Source: Orientallactaga sibirica
Lineage: Eukaryota > Chordata > Mammalia > Rodentia > Dipodidae
Direction of reading: 5' to 3'
NCBI GenBank assembly: GCA_036365145.1
Contig: JAEOAD010001942.1
Coordinates: 310,001-374,000, forward strand
Length of the DNA stretch: 64,000 nucleotides
The notes below the pieces were generated by a model, which searched no databases, was not told the origin of the DNA, and saw only the letters and a program-made list of their open reading frames with translations. Below are positions 35,640-46,149 of the stretch, in pieces. How positions within the stretch are numbered: the first letter of the stretch is position 1; every line of letters starts with the position of its first letter. Made by a program: the position numbers and the translations under genes.

Positions 35640-36600
35640 TTCACTCTCTCCTGTTACCCTTGGCCAAAAAGGAGACATAAAGTCCAAGTACTTCATTGTT
35701 TACTGCAGAACAGCGTGATCACAATAGAAATTGGATAATGATCCCCACTAGTCTGAAAATGGCACATTTGACTTCCAAATTCTTAAAGATTTTGATAACT
35801 TTATAAACAGGACTGACAGATGACAAGACTCCCCTCTATTCAGACACTCTTCTACCTCTGATCTCTTTCCTCTGTCAGCTCTGCTCTCAGACCCAGGTCC
35901 TCCTCCTGGGGGAACAACCTTCCCCTCACCACATTCAACAGTTCCTATTTGAATGCATCTTGTCCAAGCCCAAGGGGATGCTACAGCCCTCCTTCACTGT
36001 GCCACTGAAAATGGCAATCTTCCTCTCTCTCTCACTCTCTTTCAAAGTGCAACTGCACTTAAACTGCAGTTGTTTGCTTAGCCTGTTTCTGCTCAAAATG
36101 CAACTGTAAAACTAGCTGACTTTGGGAATGGCCTCCAGCCCGTTCTCCAGATTCCGCTGCTTTCCTCTTTTGTACCTCTTGTCTTACCTTAAAGATTTCT
36201 AACATGACTTGCTTTCCCAGAGAAATCTGTCTATGATCTTTCTTCATTTACTGACCATGAACAGTGGCCACATAGATTGTTCTTTATGGCTCCAGGTGAA
36301 GTTAATAGGACCTGTTCATCGAGTCCATGCCTTCCCAGAGGGCATGCAGGCCTCTCCTACATGTCAGAGTCTTTCCAGAGGCACAGAAAAAAATGTGTTG
36401 ACTTCAAATTCAAATGACTAGAAGCTGCTGCCCTGACTTTAATATAATTTAGTGCTATAAAGAAAAGAATCAGAATTACAGTTCTATTTAAATATATATT
36501 AAAATTGACTTATAAATGAGTACTCATAAATTTTTAAATATCAAGTTAGTGTAAGTCCTCATCAATTTATACTATGACTAAAATTCTAAAGAAACTATGA
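35640..36600 (+). mobile_element. Decayed retroviral interior (copy 2)
   Basis: Collinear with parts of the sequence at 16500-19070, in the same orientation but without the SINEs nested there, so those SINEs inserted after this element spread. The solo LTR at 36658 lies just beyond its end but has its own TSD and is a later insertion. Confidence 0.5.
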
Positions 36601-36657
36601 GAAATCCCAGAGTAAATCATTTCACAAGACTACTGAAACAATTGTAAGTTACTATAA

Positions 36658-37123
36658 TGTTGGAACCCGAGCTGAAACTGGGCTCAAGGAAGTAGCTGCC
36701 CTGAGAACGTGACCTGTTGCTGACCATGCATGTGGAATGATAAATACCTGTAACTGTTAAATGTATAACCTTACATTCCGAGAATGACCGCAAAATGTTG
36801 TGACTGATAAACACCTGTAACTGTTAAATGTATAACCTACATTCCGAGAATGACCGCAAAATGTTGTAACTGTAAAATATTCCAAAAATTTACCCAAGAC
36901 TTGGTCCCCCACCCAGTGCCTCCACTTACCCAAGACCTGGTCCCCCGCCCAGTGCCTCCTTTTTACTTCCTTGTTCTGTTTGCTTAAAAAACTGTGCTTG
37001 GAGTCTAATAAACGAGACCTTGACAACTCTTTGCTTGGTCTCGCTTCTTCTTTCTCGCCCATCTCCCCTCAGGCCTGGTCCCCCTCGCGTCCCCCAAATA
37101 ACTGAGTCCTGCTGCACGGGACA
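36658..37123 (+). mobile_element. Solo LTR of an endogenous retrovirus, 466 bp, 6-bp TSD
   Basis: Starts TGTTGG and ends GGGACA, flanked on both sides by CTATAA (36652-36657 and 37124-37129). A 6-bp duplication suits a class II (ERVK-like) integrase. U3 contains two tandem copies of a roughly 70-bp block (about 36735-36870) and two copies of a roughly 35-bp block (about 36890-36960). A polyadenylation signal AATAAA sits near 37010, followed by the R/U5-like CT-rich part. No internal retroviral sequence adjoins it. Confidence 0.8.
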
Positions 37124-37129
37124 CTATAA

Positions 37130-37490
37130 CTGAAACCTCCTTGGGAATTTCAGGCGCAGGAAATCTGAACTGTACTGAGGAGTTACTGGAGGCTAGATTT
37201 GGACTTGCCCAGAGTCACAGGAGTGGGGTCACAGGCAGCAGCTCATAAGTAGCTGGGGCTGAGGAGGAGCGGCTGACTCCACAGCTGGGCCAGGGCTTTC
37301 AGGGCTTAGGCTGGGGCATCATCTTCTGAAGGCCAGGGGATTTTGTGGTGATTGTTGCTGGCACCCCTGCCCCAGCTGCCATCTCCTCCTCTTCCTCCTT
37401 CTCCTGGGCAGAGCTGATCTCCCCACGGCTGGGCCCAAGGCATCTCATTCCCTCCTGGAGCTGCTCCTGCCCAGCCACCACCTCCTCTTT
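37130..37490. other. G+C-rich block before the MEMO1 pseudogene
   Basis: Noticeably richer in G+C than its surroundings and open in two frames on opposite strands. It could be 5' UTR carried with the MEMO1 retrocopy or a separate retrocopied exon. No protein family recognised. Confidence 0.3.
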
Positions 37491-38571
37491 CATCCTCGAG
37501 CACCATAGCCTGTCACACTGGGAGCTGGTACACAGCCTCAGGACCACAGCTGAATGCACAGCCAGAAGACTGGCTTTCATAAGAACAGCGTACAAAACAC
37601 CTGCTAAAACCATCATGACACCCCATGTGATAAACACACATATTATGGATCTTGTGCTCCTCATGTGTACAAACAAGTAGACCCATCCATCTCTGGGAGA
37701 ATTTGCATCCTAGGACTTTCCCATTACATGCCCTTTTGTCAACATGCACTCTCCAGTGTGGGTATATATAGGACATCTGTGTATGACCAAAAGATTTACA
37801 GAGAGCTATGAAAAACAGGAATGTTTGAACACGTGCCTCTGCCAACAGATGAAAATGGACACAGTATTGAAATGCATTTGCCTTATACAGCTTAAGCCAT
37901 GGAAAAGATATGAGTATTATTGAACTATTAGATTCTGTGCCATTTGACAATTATTTGAAGAAATACTGTATCATTATATGTGGAAGACATCCCATCGGGG
38001 TGTTATTAAATGCCATCACAGAACCCCAGAAGACTGGGTTCCTTTTTGAATTATGCCCAGTCAAGCCAGTGCAGAAGTTGGCAAGACAGTTCAATGAGTT
38101 ATGCAGCAGAAGCACTCATAGACCAATCAAGTGCCCAGTCCTCAAGGATGCCACCTACACACACTCATACTTGGTCCAGGGTCCCAGCCAAGCCTTTGAC
38201 AGGATGCTGATTCTGGCTTGGGGGTATTCTGAAACCTCAGAGCAATAGGACGTTCTTCTCTTCTGTTTCAGTAGCTGTAGTCCTCCTTAACTTCAACTCA
38301 TTAAAAAAATGCTTTATAGTTTGTGGAAACAGAAGGAATGTTGGCATAAAAATATTTTGATTAAAAAATATGACAATTTGGGCTGGACAGATGGCTTAGT
38401 AGTTAAGGCACTTGCCTGCAAAGCCTAAGGAGGACCCATGTTCGACTTTCCAGATCCCACATAAGCGAGATGCACAAAGTGATGCAAGTGCAAGGTTGCA
38501 CATGCCCACTAGGGGGTGCAAGTGTCTGGAGTTCAAGTACAGTGGCTGAGACCCTGGTGCACCAGTTCTCT

Positions 38572-38618
<47 letters not shown>

Positions 38619-38838
38619 AAAATAAATAAAAATTTTTAAAAATATGACAATGTGAAGGCCCATTGTGGTAGACAGTTTTTTGAAAGTAACTTGTAAAGCA
38701 TTTATCATATCCTAGATGTGCACTCTTTGCAGATTTGTGCACATATATTCAACTTGCAAAATAGTTTTGCAAATTGTAAACAGACAAAAAAGGGTTGAAG
38801 CTTTTTAATAAACAATTTGCATTTAAAAAGAACTACCG
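37490..38838 (+). pseudogene. MEMO1: MEMO1 processed pseudogene
   Basis: Intronless, disrupted copy of the mRNA for MEMO1 (mediator of ErbB2-driven cell motility 1). From about 37510 the frame matches [13 protein letters not shown] near the MEMO1 N-terminus. After stops and frameshifts it matches the central segment (VDPSI, then [12 protein letters not shown], about 37670-37905). It then jumps directly to the C-terminal MSIIE...NYLKKY...[15 protein letters not shown] (37908-38015) and, after a shift, [10 protein letters not shown]. Roughly 80 codons between the TAKAME and MSIIE blocks are missing. The stop is degraded; 3' UTR-like sequence runs to an AATAAA near 38806. A B2-like SINE (38380-38637) splits the UTR, flanked by repeats of AAAAATATGACAAT. 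No promoter or intact frame. Confidence 0.88.
38380..38637 (+). mobile_element. B2-like SINE inside MEMO1 pseudogene
   Basis: GGGCTGGACAGATGGCTTAG head, long CT tract, TSD AAAAATATGACAAT. Confidence 0.93.
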
Positions 38839-38894
38839 TGCAGTGTTACCTTTAGCTCTAAGAATTTGAACAGATTCTCACAGTAAACGGAGTA

Positions 38895-39380
38895 AATCAG
38901 AAATCATGGTGTTTTCATGGAAATGAATGGAACTGGATAGCATTATGTTAAGTGAAATAAATCAGACACAGAAAGACAAATACTGCATATTTTGTTATAT
39001 GTGGATCCTAGAAGTTAACTTGTTTATTTACATGTCTATATGTATGTGTGTCTGTGTATGTGTGCACTTGTAAGCCATGAAACTATAAAGAAAATTATGA
39101 GAATGAAAGAAGAGATCTTAAAGGAAGAGAGGGAGGAGTAGACCAAAAAAAGACCAAAGTAATGGAATACCTGTGCCTTGAAAGCATAAAGAGGGATATG
39201 GGAAGGAAGGGAACTAGCAAGAGGGACTCAAAAGGAAGTATGTGGAGGATGGGAGTGAGGGAGGGTCCAAATAAGAAAAAGTATGCATGAAAATGCCATA
39301 ATGAAAACCATTACTTTGCATGGTTTATAAAATTTTTAGTAAAATAATACAAAAGGAAAAGAAAGTTTCATTCTCCATTT
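38895..39380 (+). mobile_element. Old L1 LINE, 3' UTR fragment
   Basis: Contains the L1 3'-end phrase AAATAAATCAGACACAGAAA and then UTR-like sequence to an A-rich end near 39360. It directly follows the MEMO1 pseudogene. Confidence 0.6.
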
Positions 39381-39881
39381 ACCTTACAAATAAATTAACA
39401 ATGTCTTTGAATATAAGCTCCTTTCCCTAGCATATCATCTATCATAAAAAAAACAATAAAAGATACTAAAAGACAATAAAAATAACTTGAAATGTCAGAT
39501 ACAGATGTGACAGGAGTATTGGAATTATTAGGTAGGTGATTTGAAGTGAATGACTAATATGCTGCTGGGTAAAGGTGACAGTGGAGTAACAGATGGGTAA
39601 TGTAAGCAGAGAGGCAACACCTAAGAAAGAACCTGTCCTCAAAAAGTGTTACAGACAAAAACTACTCACACTAAGAGCAAGAGTAACTTTGATGGATCGT
39701 GGGCAGGCTTGACACAGCGCAGTAAAGCAATCTGAGCTGGAGGCTATGTCACTAGAATACTCAAATTCGAGAACAAGGAGACAAAAGACTAAAAAGCAAC
39801 AGAACATCCAAGAACTGTAGGACAGCTACAAAATATATATGAATAAAGAGAGTAAAGGAAAAGAAGAAAGTAACAGAAGAG

Positions 39882-40110
39882 GACTAGAGAGATAACTCAG
39901 GAGTTAAGGCATTTGCCTGCAAAGCCAAAGGATCCCAGTTCAATTCTCCAGGACCCAAGTAAGCCAGATGCACAAGGGGGCACGTGCATCTGGAGTTCGT
40001 TTGCAGTGGCTGAAGGCCCATTCTCTCTGTCAGTCCCCGCCCCCCGCGTCTTTTTCTCTCTCTCTCTCAAATAAGTAAATAAATAAAATATATTTTTTTG
40101 AAAAAAAAGA
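39882..40110 (+). mobile_element. B2-like SINE in L1 ORF1 relic
   Basis: GAAAGTAACAGAAGA on both sides as TSD. Confidence 0.9.
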
Positions 40111-40270
40111 AAGTAACAGAAGAAATATTTGAGATATAACTGAGGTATTCTTTAAATTGATATCAGATACTAAAGCACAGACTCAGAAAGCTCAAAAAAT
40201 ACCAGCTGAATAACTCAGTAACAACCTCTAGGTGTCACATATAAACTATAGGAAACAAAAAATAAATTTT

Positions 40271-40604
40271 TTAAATTATTATTTTTTATTGACAACTTCT
40301 ATACTTACATACAAAAAATGCATATTTCCCTCCCCTGCCCCCATACCCCTTTAGAACTCGAATCTCCATCATATGCCTTCCCTCTCTCCATTAGTCTCTC
40401 TTTTAATTTGATGTCATCATCTTTTTCTTCTATTTTGAGGGTCTTGCGAAGGTATTGCTAGGCACTGCAAGGTCATGGATATCGAGGCCAATTTCTGTCT
40501 GGGCAGTTGCATTGTAAGGAGTCGTACCCTTCCTTTGGCTCTTCCATTCTATCCGGCCCCTCTTCTGCAATGGTCCCTGAGCCTTGGAGGGTGTGACAGA
40601 GGTG
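40271..40604 (-). mobile_element. Short L1 3' UTR insertion with perfect 20-bp TSD
   Basis: Flanked by GGAAACAAAAAATAAATTTT at 40251-40270 and 40605-40624. The T-rich end is at the left, so the insertion is in minus orientation. The perfect duplication indicates a fairly recent insertion. Confidence 0.85.
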
Positions 40605-41100
40605 AGGAAACAAAAAATAAATTTTAAAAATTATGAAAGAAGCCAAAAGAAAAAAAGCACAATAGTTGTCAAGAAACAGGTAAGTACTCCTTAGTATCCA
40701 CCCAAAAGAAAGTAATTTTTCTCAAAAAGAAAAAAAAAAAAAAACAGAAAAAATTCACAAAAGGAAATGAGAAAGAAAGAAAGAAAGGAAGGAAGGAGTT
40801 TGACCACATATGTAGAAGGTATCATAATTTTAAAAAAAGATATTCATATTGAATAAGGAAAAAAACAAAAGGTAATAAACTTAAAACTAAGGACTTACTT
40901 ACTTTTTGTAGGTATCCAGATATAGACACTCTAATCAAGGCAGCAAAATAATAACTGCATTACAGTCTTACATTTCTAAACAATAGGTAGTGTTTTGTAG
41001 GTTCAAACAAATACAGTGCGGACAATAAAACATTAGAGAGAAAATATAAGCCTGCCTCTGAAAGACACATAACTAACAATCTTAACTATTTAAAGGTTTT

Positions 41101-41984
41101 TATGTTAAAATGGGAAGGTGTCCCCACATTTCCTCTGATCCCAACGACAGCAACCATCTCAGATCTTGTGTTCCAGAAAGAGAAGAATTGTTACCAAGTC
41201 TTAGACAATCAGACAATTGAACTTTATTTTAGCAGGAGAAAAAGCACAAGCAGAAAGTAACTACAGCCTCCAAGTGGAGGACAGACTGAGCTGAGATCAA
41301 GAAGAAAAGGCTGCCTCTAGCATGTGGACCCGGAAGTTTGGGTCTACCATTTCTCCCCACGGCCTTTGAGTACCCCAGGTATCTTCTGAGAGCGCCATTT
41401 TCTGATATAGGCAGAGGCTGTCTGGGATGCCCTTTTTACCCACAATTCAGATTATTACAGTGAGACGCAGTAGACCAGGAATATGTGTAAAAGCCTAAGT
41501 ACCCATGAAATTCAGAAGTTCACTAAGGGAAAGGTGACCAGTGCCTTGGGTGTGTTCCTCAAGGAGGGGCTTCATGAGTTGGCCAGAACCTGTCAAGACT
41601 GGCTCTGCTGTTTCCCAGAGCCTGGTCCTTATCCTTATTTGATTGCCTTGTCTATCTCGTTAGTAACTGTAAGCTTTCTTATTTCTCTTCCCAGTGTTCC
41701 TAACCTCGCTGATTTAATCCCAACAATACTCTTGTGTTTCCCAACAATTATAGAAGACTATAAACTCAAGCAAATAAAAGTGGTGAAAACAATGAAACAA
41801 TAGGATGAAAATCTAAACATCTGTTTTAATGACAACTAACAATTTTCACTGCCAAAAACTCTTCTTTTATTTTAAAAAGCTCAGAAAAATCTTCCTTCAA
41901 GCTTAAAATTATTCTCTAGGCAAGAGATGATCGAATCTAAAACAGTGGTATGAGAAAAACAGTAGTGAAGTCTTTAGTCTGTTT
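41101..41984. other. Unassigned DNA 3' of V4
   Basis: A 106-codon open frame (41483-41803, +) with no recognised family; no other feature. Confidence 0.4.
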
Positions 41985-42232
41985 CGGGGCTGGAGAAATT
42001 GCTCAGTGGTTAAAAGTGCTTGCTTGCAAAGCCTTACCACCGGTTTTGATTGCCCAGTACTCACCTAGAGCCAGATGATGCTCAAAGTGGCACATGCATC
42101 TGGAGTTCATTTGCAGTGGCAGGGGGCCCTGGTATGCCCCCTTATTCACCCTTTCCCTCTCTCTCACTCTCTCTGTTCTCTCTCCTACCCTCACTCTCCT
42201 CTCTCTCTTAAAAATAAATAATTTTTAAAAAG
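41985..42232 (+). mobile_element. B2-like SINE, just downstream of V4
   Basis: GGGGCTGGAGAAATTGCTCA head; ends about 115 bp from the V4 RSS. Confidence 0.88.
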
Positions 42233-42348
42233 AATTTTCTGTCTCACAGTTTGATTTCTTTATCCAAACAAGAAAAGGACCTGTGGTTGAGATGCGGTAG
42301 GGAAGAGTCAGCTGGGAGCTTGAGCTTCAGTGAGCAGCAGCCCCAGGA

Positions 42349-42376
42349 GGTTTTTGTTTAGGTCTAGAACACTGTG
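42349..42376 (-). promoter_or_regulatory. V4 recombination signal (12-RSS), consensus heptamer and nonamer
   Basis: Minus strand heptamer CACAGTG (42376-42370), spacer TTCTAGACCTAA, nonamer ACAAAAACC (42357-42349). Heptamer and nonamer match the kappa consensus exactly. Confidence 0.94.
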
Positions 42377-42971
42377 TAGGAAACTCGTTACCCTGCTGAC
42401 AGTAATAGTGTGCGGCATCATCAGCCTCCACAGGATCGATGGTGAGGGTGAAATCTGTCCCTGACCCACTGCCACTGAACCTGGCCGGGACTCCAGAGGC
42501 TAGATTAGATGCTTTATAGATCAGGAGTTTGGAAGGCTGTCCTGGTTTTTGTTGATACCAGTGCAAAGAATCGCCATAGCTGCCAGTGACACTCTGACTG
42601 GCCCTGCAGGAGATGGTGACCCTCTCCCCTAGAGACACTGCCAAAGAAGCTGGAGCCTGGGTCAGCACAATGTCTGCCACAGAGCCTGCAATGATAAACA
42701 CACATGTTACTGTCATAGAAGGACTAAAGTGTCTCAATATACAAGCATTTCATGTGAAATCTGGAGCAGTCATGGGCTCTGGGAAACCAGAAAAAGAGAG
42801 GAAACTGGGAACGTTCAAACCAATTACAAATGCCTTAATCCCAAAGATCAAGATCTTCAAAGCCTGGAAAGCAGTGAGAACCACAGTGAAGACACCTGGC
42901 ACTTCTCTCGGCCCACTCTCACCTGTCACCCAGAGAAACAGCACCCATGGCAAGAGAGCAGCTGACCCCAT
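42377..42971 (-). CDS. IGKV: V4: immunoglobulin kappa variable gene, mouse IGKV3 / human IGKV7-like, intact
   Basis: Germline kappa V segment. The leader exon (42971-42923) encodes [16 protein letters not shown] plus one base, with donor GTGAGA; intron 42686-42922. The V exon (42685-42377) encodes GSVA then [18 protein letters not shown]. Cys23, Trp41 (LHWYQQ) and Cys104 (HYYC) are present; CDR1 [10 protein letters not shown] (10), CDR2 KAS, germline CDR3 QQGNEFP. The leader has a proline (LLPW) inside the hydrophobic core where paralogues have leucine, which could lower signal-peptide efficiency. No stop or frameshift. Its framework 1 and most of CDR1 match V5, which lies 10 kb away in the opposite orientation. 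Confidence 0.93.
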
Positions 42972-43057
42972 CTCTGAGAGCTGGACTAGAGGCCGCTTCT
43001 TCGGGTGCTGAAAAGCTGCCTTTAAAGATATGGTGAGCAGTCTGGACCATTGACTGA

Positions 43058-43074
43058 TGACTCAACATGCAAAT
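43058..43074 (-). promoter_or_regulatory. V4 promoter: octamer plus AP-1-like site
   Basis: ATTTGCAT (43074-43067), two bases, TGAGTCA (43064-43058), about 96 bp before the ATG. Confidence 0.8.
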
Positions 43075-43228
43075 CAGCTCAGAAAATCTGGAGATGTTGA
43101 TCAGGGACACCTGCTCCTGTTTCATCCACTGGGAGTTGAGGTTAGTAAAACATTTCCTACAGTAGCTCAGGCAGACACTATGGGCTTTTGTGTCCTGCTC
43201 TGTTCAATCAGTGGCTCCCAGTCTTTTT

Positions 43229-43280
43229 CTTTCTTTCTTTTTTTATTTGAGAGAGAGAGGGAGAGAGGGAGAGAGAGAGA

Positions 43281-43337
<57 letters not shown>

Positions 43338-43483
43338 GGCACCCCGGGGCCTCCAGCCACTGCAGATGAACTCCAGATATAGTGTCACCTTGAGCATTTG
43401 GCTTATATGGGTACTGGAGAATCAAACTTGGTCCTTAGGCTTCGCAAGCAAATGCCTTAATCACTAAGCCATCTCCCCAGCTT
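43229..43483 (-). mobile_element. B2-like SINE upstream of V4
   Basis: Long GA/GT tract, body GGGCACCCCGGGGCCTCCAG. Confidence 0.9.
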
Positions 43484-43601
43484 CTTCTGGTCTTTTTGAG
43501 GTGCCATATGGGACAGTGCACTGCTCCAGCTGCTCTACTATAAAGGGAGAGACTTGTTTCAGGAAAGCTTTGATTCATCAACATAAGAGAAAAAGATAAA
43601 A

Positions 43602-43756
43602 CTTTTTTGAGAGAGAGAGAGGGAGAGAGAGACAGAGAGAAACAGAAGCAGAGAGAGAGAAAGAATGGGCGTGCCAGCAGTCTCTCAGCTGCTGTGAACC
43701 AATGTCAGACGCATGCGCCATCTTGTGGGCTGGTGCAGCATTGCACCCTTGTGTCA

Positions 43757-43796
<40 letters not shown>

Positions 43797-43900
43797 GCGT
43801 CACTTTTTGCGTCTGGCTAAATGTGGGACCTGGAGAATTGAACTGGCATTCTTAGGCTTCGCAGGCAGGTGCCTTAACCGCTAAGCCATCTCTGCAGCCC
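43602..43900 (-). mobile_element. B2-like SINE with internal poly-T insertion
   Basis: AGATAAAACTTTTT on both sides as TSD; the body is interrupted at 43759-43796. Confidence 0.9.
43759..43796 (+). repeat. Long T homopolymer inside a SINE
   Basis: About 36-38 T bases interrupt the SINE body between TGTCACC and GGCGTCAC; see finding. Confidence 0.9.
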
Positions 43901-44426
43901 AGATAAAACTTTTTATTGTATAACAACAATGTACTTCACATCATGATTCTTGTAAAGACGAGAAAGTAATTGGGTTTTTTAAAAGATTGAAACGAGGTGG
44001 CCTAGTCCAGATGAAATGAATCCCACTAAGTGACCTTTATGGCAAACCGCTAATTGTCATCAGGAGCTAAAATGACTGGGAATTATGGTCATGGGATGCA
44101 CATGGAGGCTTAGAACCTAAACTAAGGAATGAATTCTCCATTGTGAATAAAGTAGGACTTTCCATTGGTTCATCCAGAAGCCAGTGTTGGACCCAATCAG
44201 CTTTCACATGAAAGTGTCTTTCCACTGTGTCCCAGTTAGAACTGGGAGCACCTTGTCACCGATTTCTATTTGTTCCTTCCCGTGTCACAAGAAACTAGAA
44301 CTGAGGAACCCAAGTAATTCTCCATCAGACATGGTTCCCAATGACACTGAGAATAGTTTCATAATTAACATTACATTGTTTTTTAATAACAAACTCAAAA
44401 CTTTCAACTTTAAAAAGAGTCTAGGA

Positions 44427-44591
44427 GCCGGGCGAGGTGGCGCACGCCTTTAATCCCAGCAGTCGGGAGGCAGAGGTAGGAGGATTGCCAAGAGTTCGAG
44501 GCCACCCTGAGACTACAAAGTGAATTCCAGGTCAGCCTGAGCCAGAGTGAGACCCTATCTCGAAAAACCAAAAAAAAAAAAAAAAAAAAAG
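44427..44591 (+). mobile_element. B1-type SINE
   Basis: AGCCGGGCGAGGTGGCGCAC head; flanked by AAAAGAGTCTAGG. Confidence 0.93.
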
Positions 44592-44988
44592 AGTCTAGGG
44601 GTTAAGAATACAAGGAATCAAAAAATAAATAATAATACTAACAATAATAATAATAAAAGAATACAAGGAATCAATAGGAAAAAACTAGAAAGGCATGTTA
44701 CTTAATGTGATTATAGCAAAATATCAGTTATTGTGATATTTTAAAAGATTATAGTCCAGAATAAGTAATCTTTTAGTTAGAGGTGAGAGTTCATGTATTG
44801 CCATATAATTTAATATACTTTTAAATTCTACAGGATATTTATGAGTAAGAGAAATCTGTGGCAAAGTCTCTAAAGAGAGAAATGTATTTACAAAAGCTGA
44901 TTTTCATTCATGAGAATACATATGTAAAGCTCAAGGTCTGTCCAGCTTCCCTTTAATCCAAAGGAAAGGGTGAGCATTGAAGGCCTGA

Positions 44989-45055
44989 GGGCTCACTTCA
45001 GCAACAAATCTACTAAAATTGGAACAGTACAGAAACGATCAGCTTGGCCTATGGA
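44989..45055 (+). pseudogene. RNU6: U6 snRNA pseudogene
   Basis: The sequence follows vertebrate U6: GCTCACTTCAGCA in place of GCTCGCTTCGGCA, then TACTAAAATTGGAAC, then TACAGA-A-GATCAGC-TGGCC. Several substitutions are present and similarity fades after the TGGCC block, so the 3' part is lost. No U6 promoter elements (PSE, TATA) are evident upstream, so it is most likely a retrocopy. Confidence 0.8.
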
Positions 45056-45617
45056 CATTGAAGGCTAAAAGTCATCCACTCTAAAGTCAGCAAGCACGGC
45101 TGTGCACGACCACAGTGGAACGTCAGCACCAGATCTGAATCCAGGATTCCTCTCAATCAGATTCTCATTGAGAGATCCCAACATGACTTGTAGGCAGAGG
45201 GGCACACATCCTGATGCTGTCATCACCATGAAACAAGGGAAAGCTGGCGCTGTGATAATGTTCTTTGATACTGTCTTTAGAGTCTCCGTCAATGCTCCAC
45301 AGGGCCATAACCATTAACATAAAACCCCAGTCAATAGGTAGCCAGGATCTTTTGTAACAAATACTGCCCTTCTCCATAGCACAGCATCAGAGCCATTGAC
45401 AAGGGTAAGTTTGGGTGAAAATTGTACAAGATATAAGGGAATTCCGCATGTCTCCGCTCATAGCTGTTTGACAGGTGAAGAGATTTTAGTCCTTGATAGC
45501 CATACACAGTATTATTACAGCCAAGTGGCTACATGAATCTCAGTGATCCTGTCTCAAAGACAGGCTTTGGATCTTGACAGCCACCTCTAGAACCATGTGG
45601 TAAAATATTGGCCTTTT
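45056..45617. other. Unassigned DNA after the U6 pseudogene
   Basis: Two short overlapping frames on opposite strands; no family recognised. Confidence 0.4.
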
Positions 45618-45807
45618 TAAAGAATATTTTTATTTATTTATTTGAGAGAGAGAGAGAATGGCACACCAGGGCCTCCAGCCATTGCAAACGAACTCCAGAT
45701 GCATGTGCCACCTTGGGCATCTGGCTTACGTGGATCCTAGGGAATCAAACGTGGGTTCTTTGGCTTTGTAGGCAAGTGCCTTAACTGCTAAGCCATCCCT
45801 CCAGCCC
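45618..45807 (-). mobile_element. B2-like SINE
   Basis: TTGGCCTTTTAA-like repeats flank it. Confidence 0.9.
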
Positions 45808-45839
45808 AAAAGATTGGCCTTTTAATAGCAGAAGGCTAC

Positions 45840-46100
45840 TGGAAAGTCCTAGGTCATTAATGGTGTTCCATGGGGAGAACTATGGGGCTGTGGTCCTTTC
45901 CTATGTTCTGTGTTTCCTGGCCATGACATAATCAGTTTTTCTCTACAATGCACCCCTGTCCTAATCAGAAGTCTCATCACAAACCAAAACCAGCAAGTCC
46001 AATCTATAATGGAATGGAGCCTCCAAAACTGAGCTATAGCAAACATTTTCTCTTTATAAGGTGATTGTCTCACTCATTATTTTACAGTGATGGAAAAGTG
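45840..46100. mobile_element. Probable rodent interspersed repeat, unclassified
   Basis: The phrase TCCAAAACTGAGCTATAGCA...GTGATGGAAAAGTGATGAGC resembles the ends of common rodent repeats; class not determined. Confidence 0.3.
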
Positions 46101-46149
46101 ATGAGCATACAGAGCCTTCCACTTTGACTGTAATTCAGAAAAAGAGCTG

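Larger units (their letters stand above)
39480..41100 (+). mobile_element. Old L1/HAL1-type ORF1 relic
   Basis: Sequence such as AACAGAACATCCAAGAACTG (39800s) and the A-rich blocks at 40130-40250 and 40625-40700 resemble L1 ORF1. Frames are lost. A SINE (39882-40110) and an L1 fragment (40271-40604) are nested within. Confidence 0.5.

Noticed and set aside
36757..37062. 101-codon minus-strand frame
   Set aside because: Antisense of the solo LTR; its repeated peptide reflects the duplicated U3 blocks.
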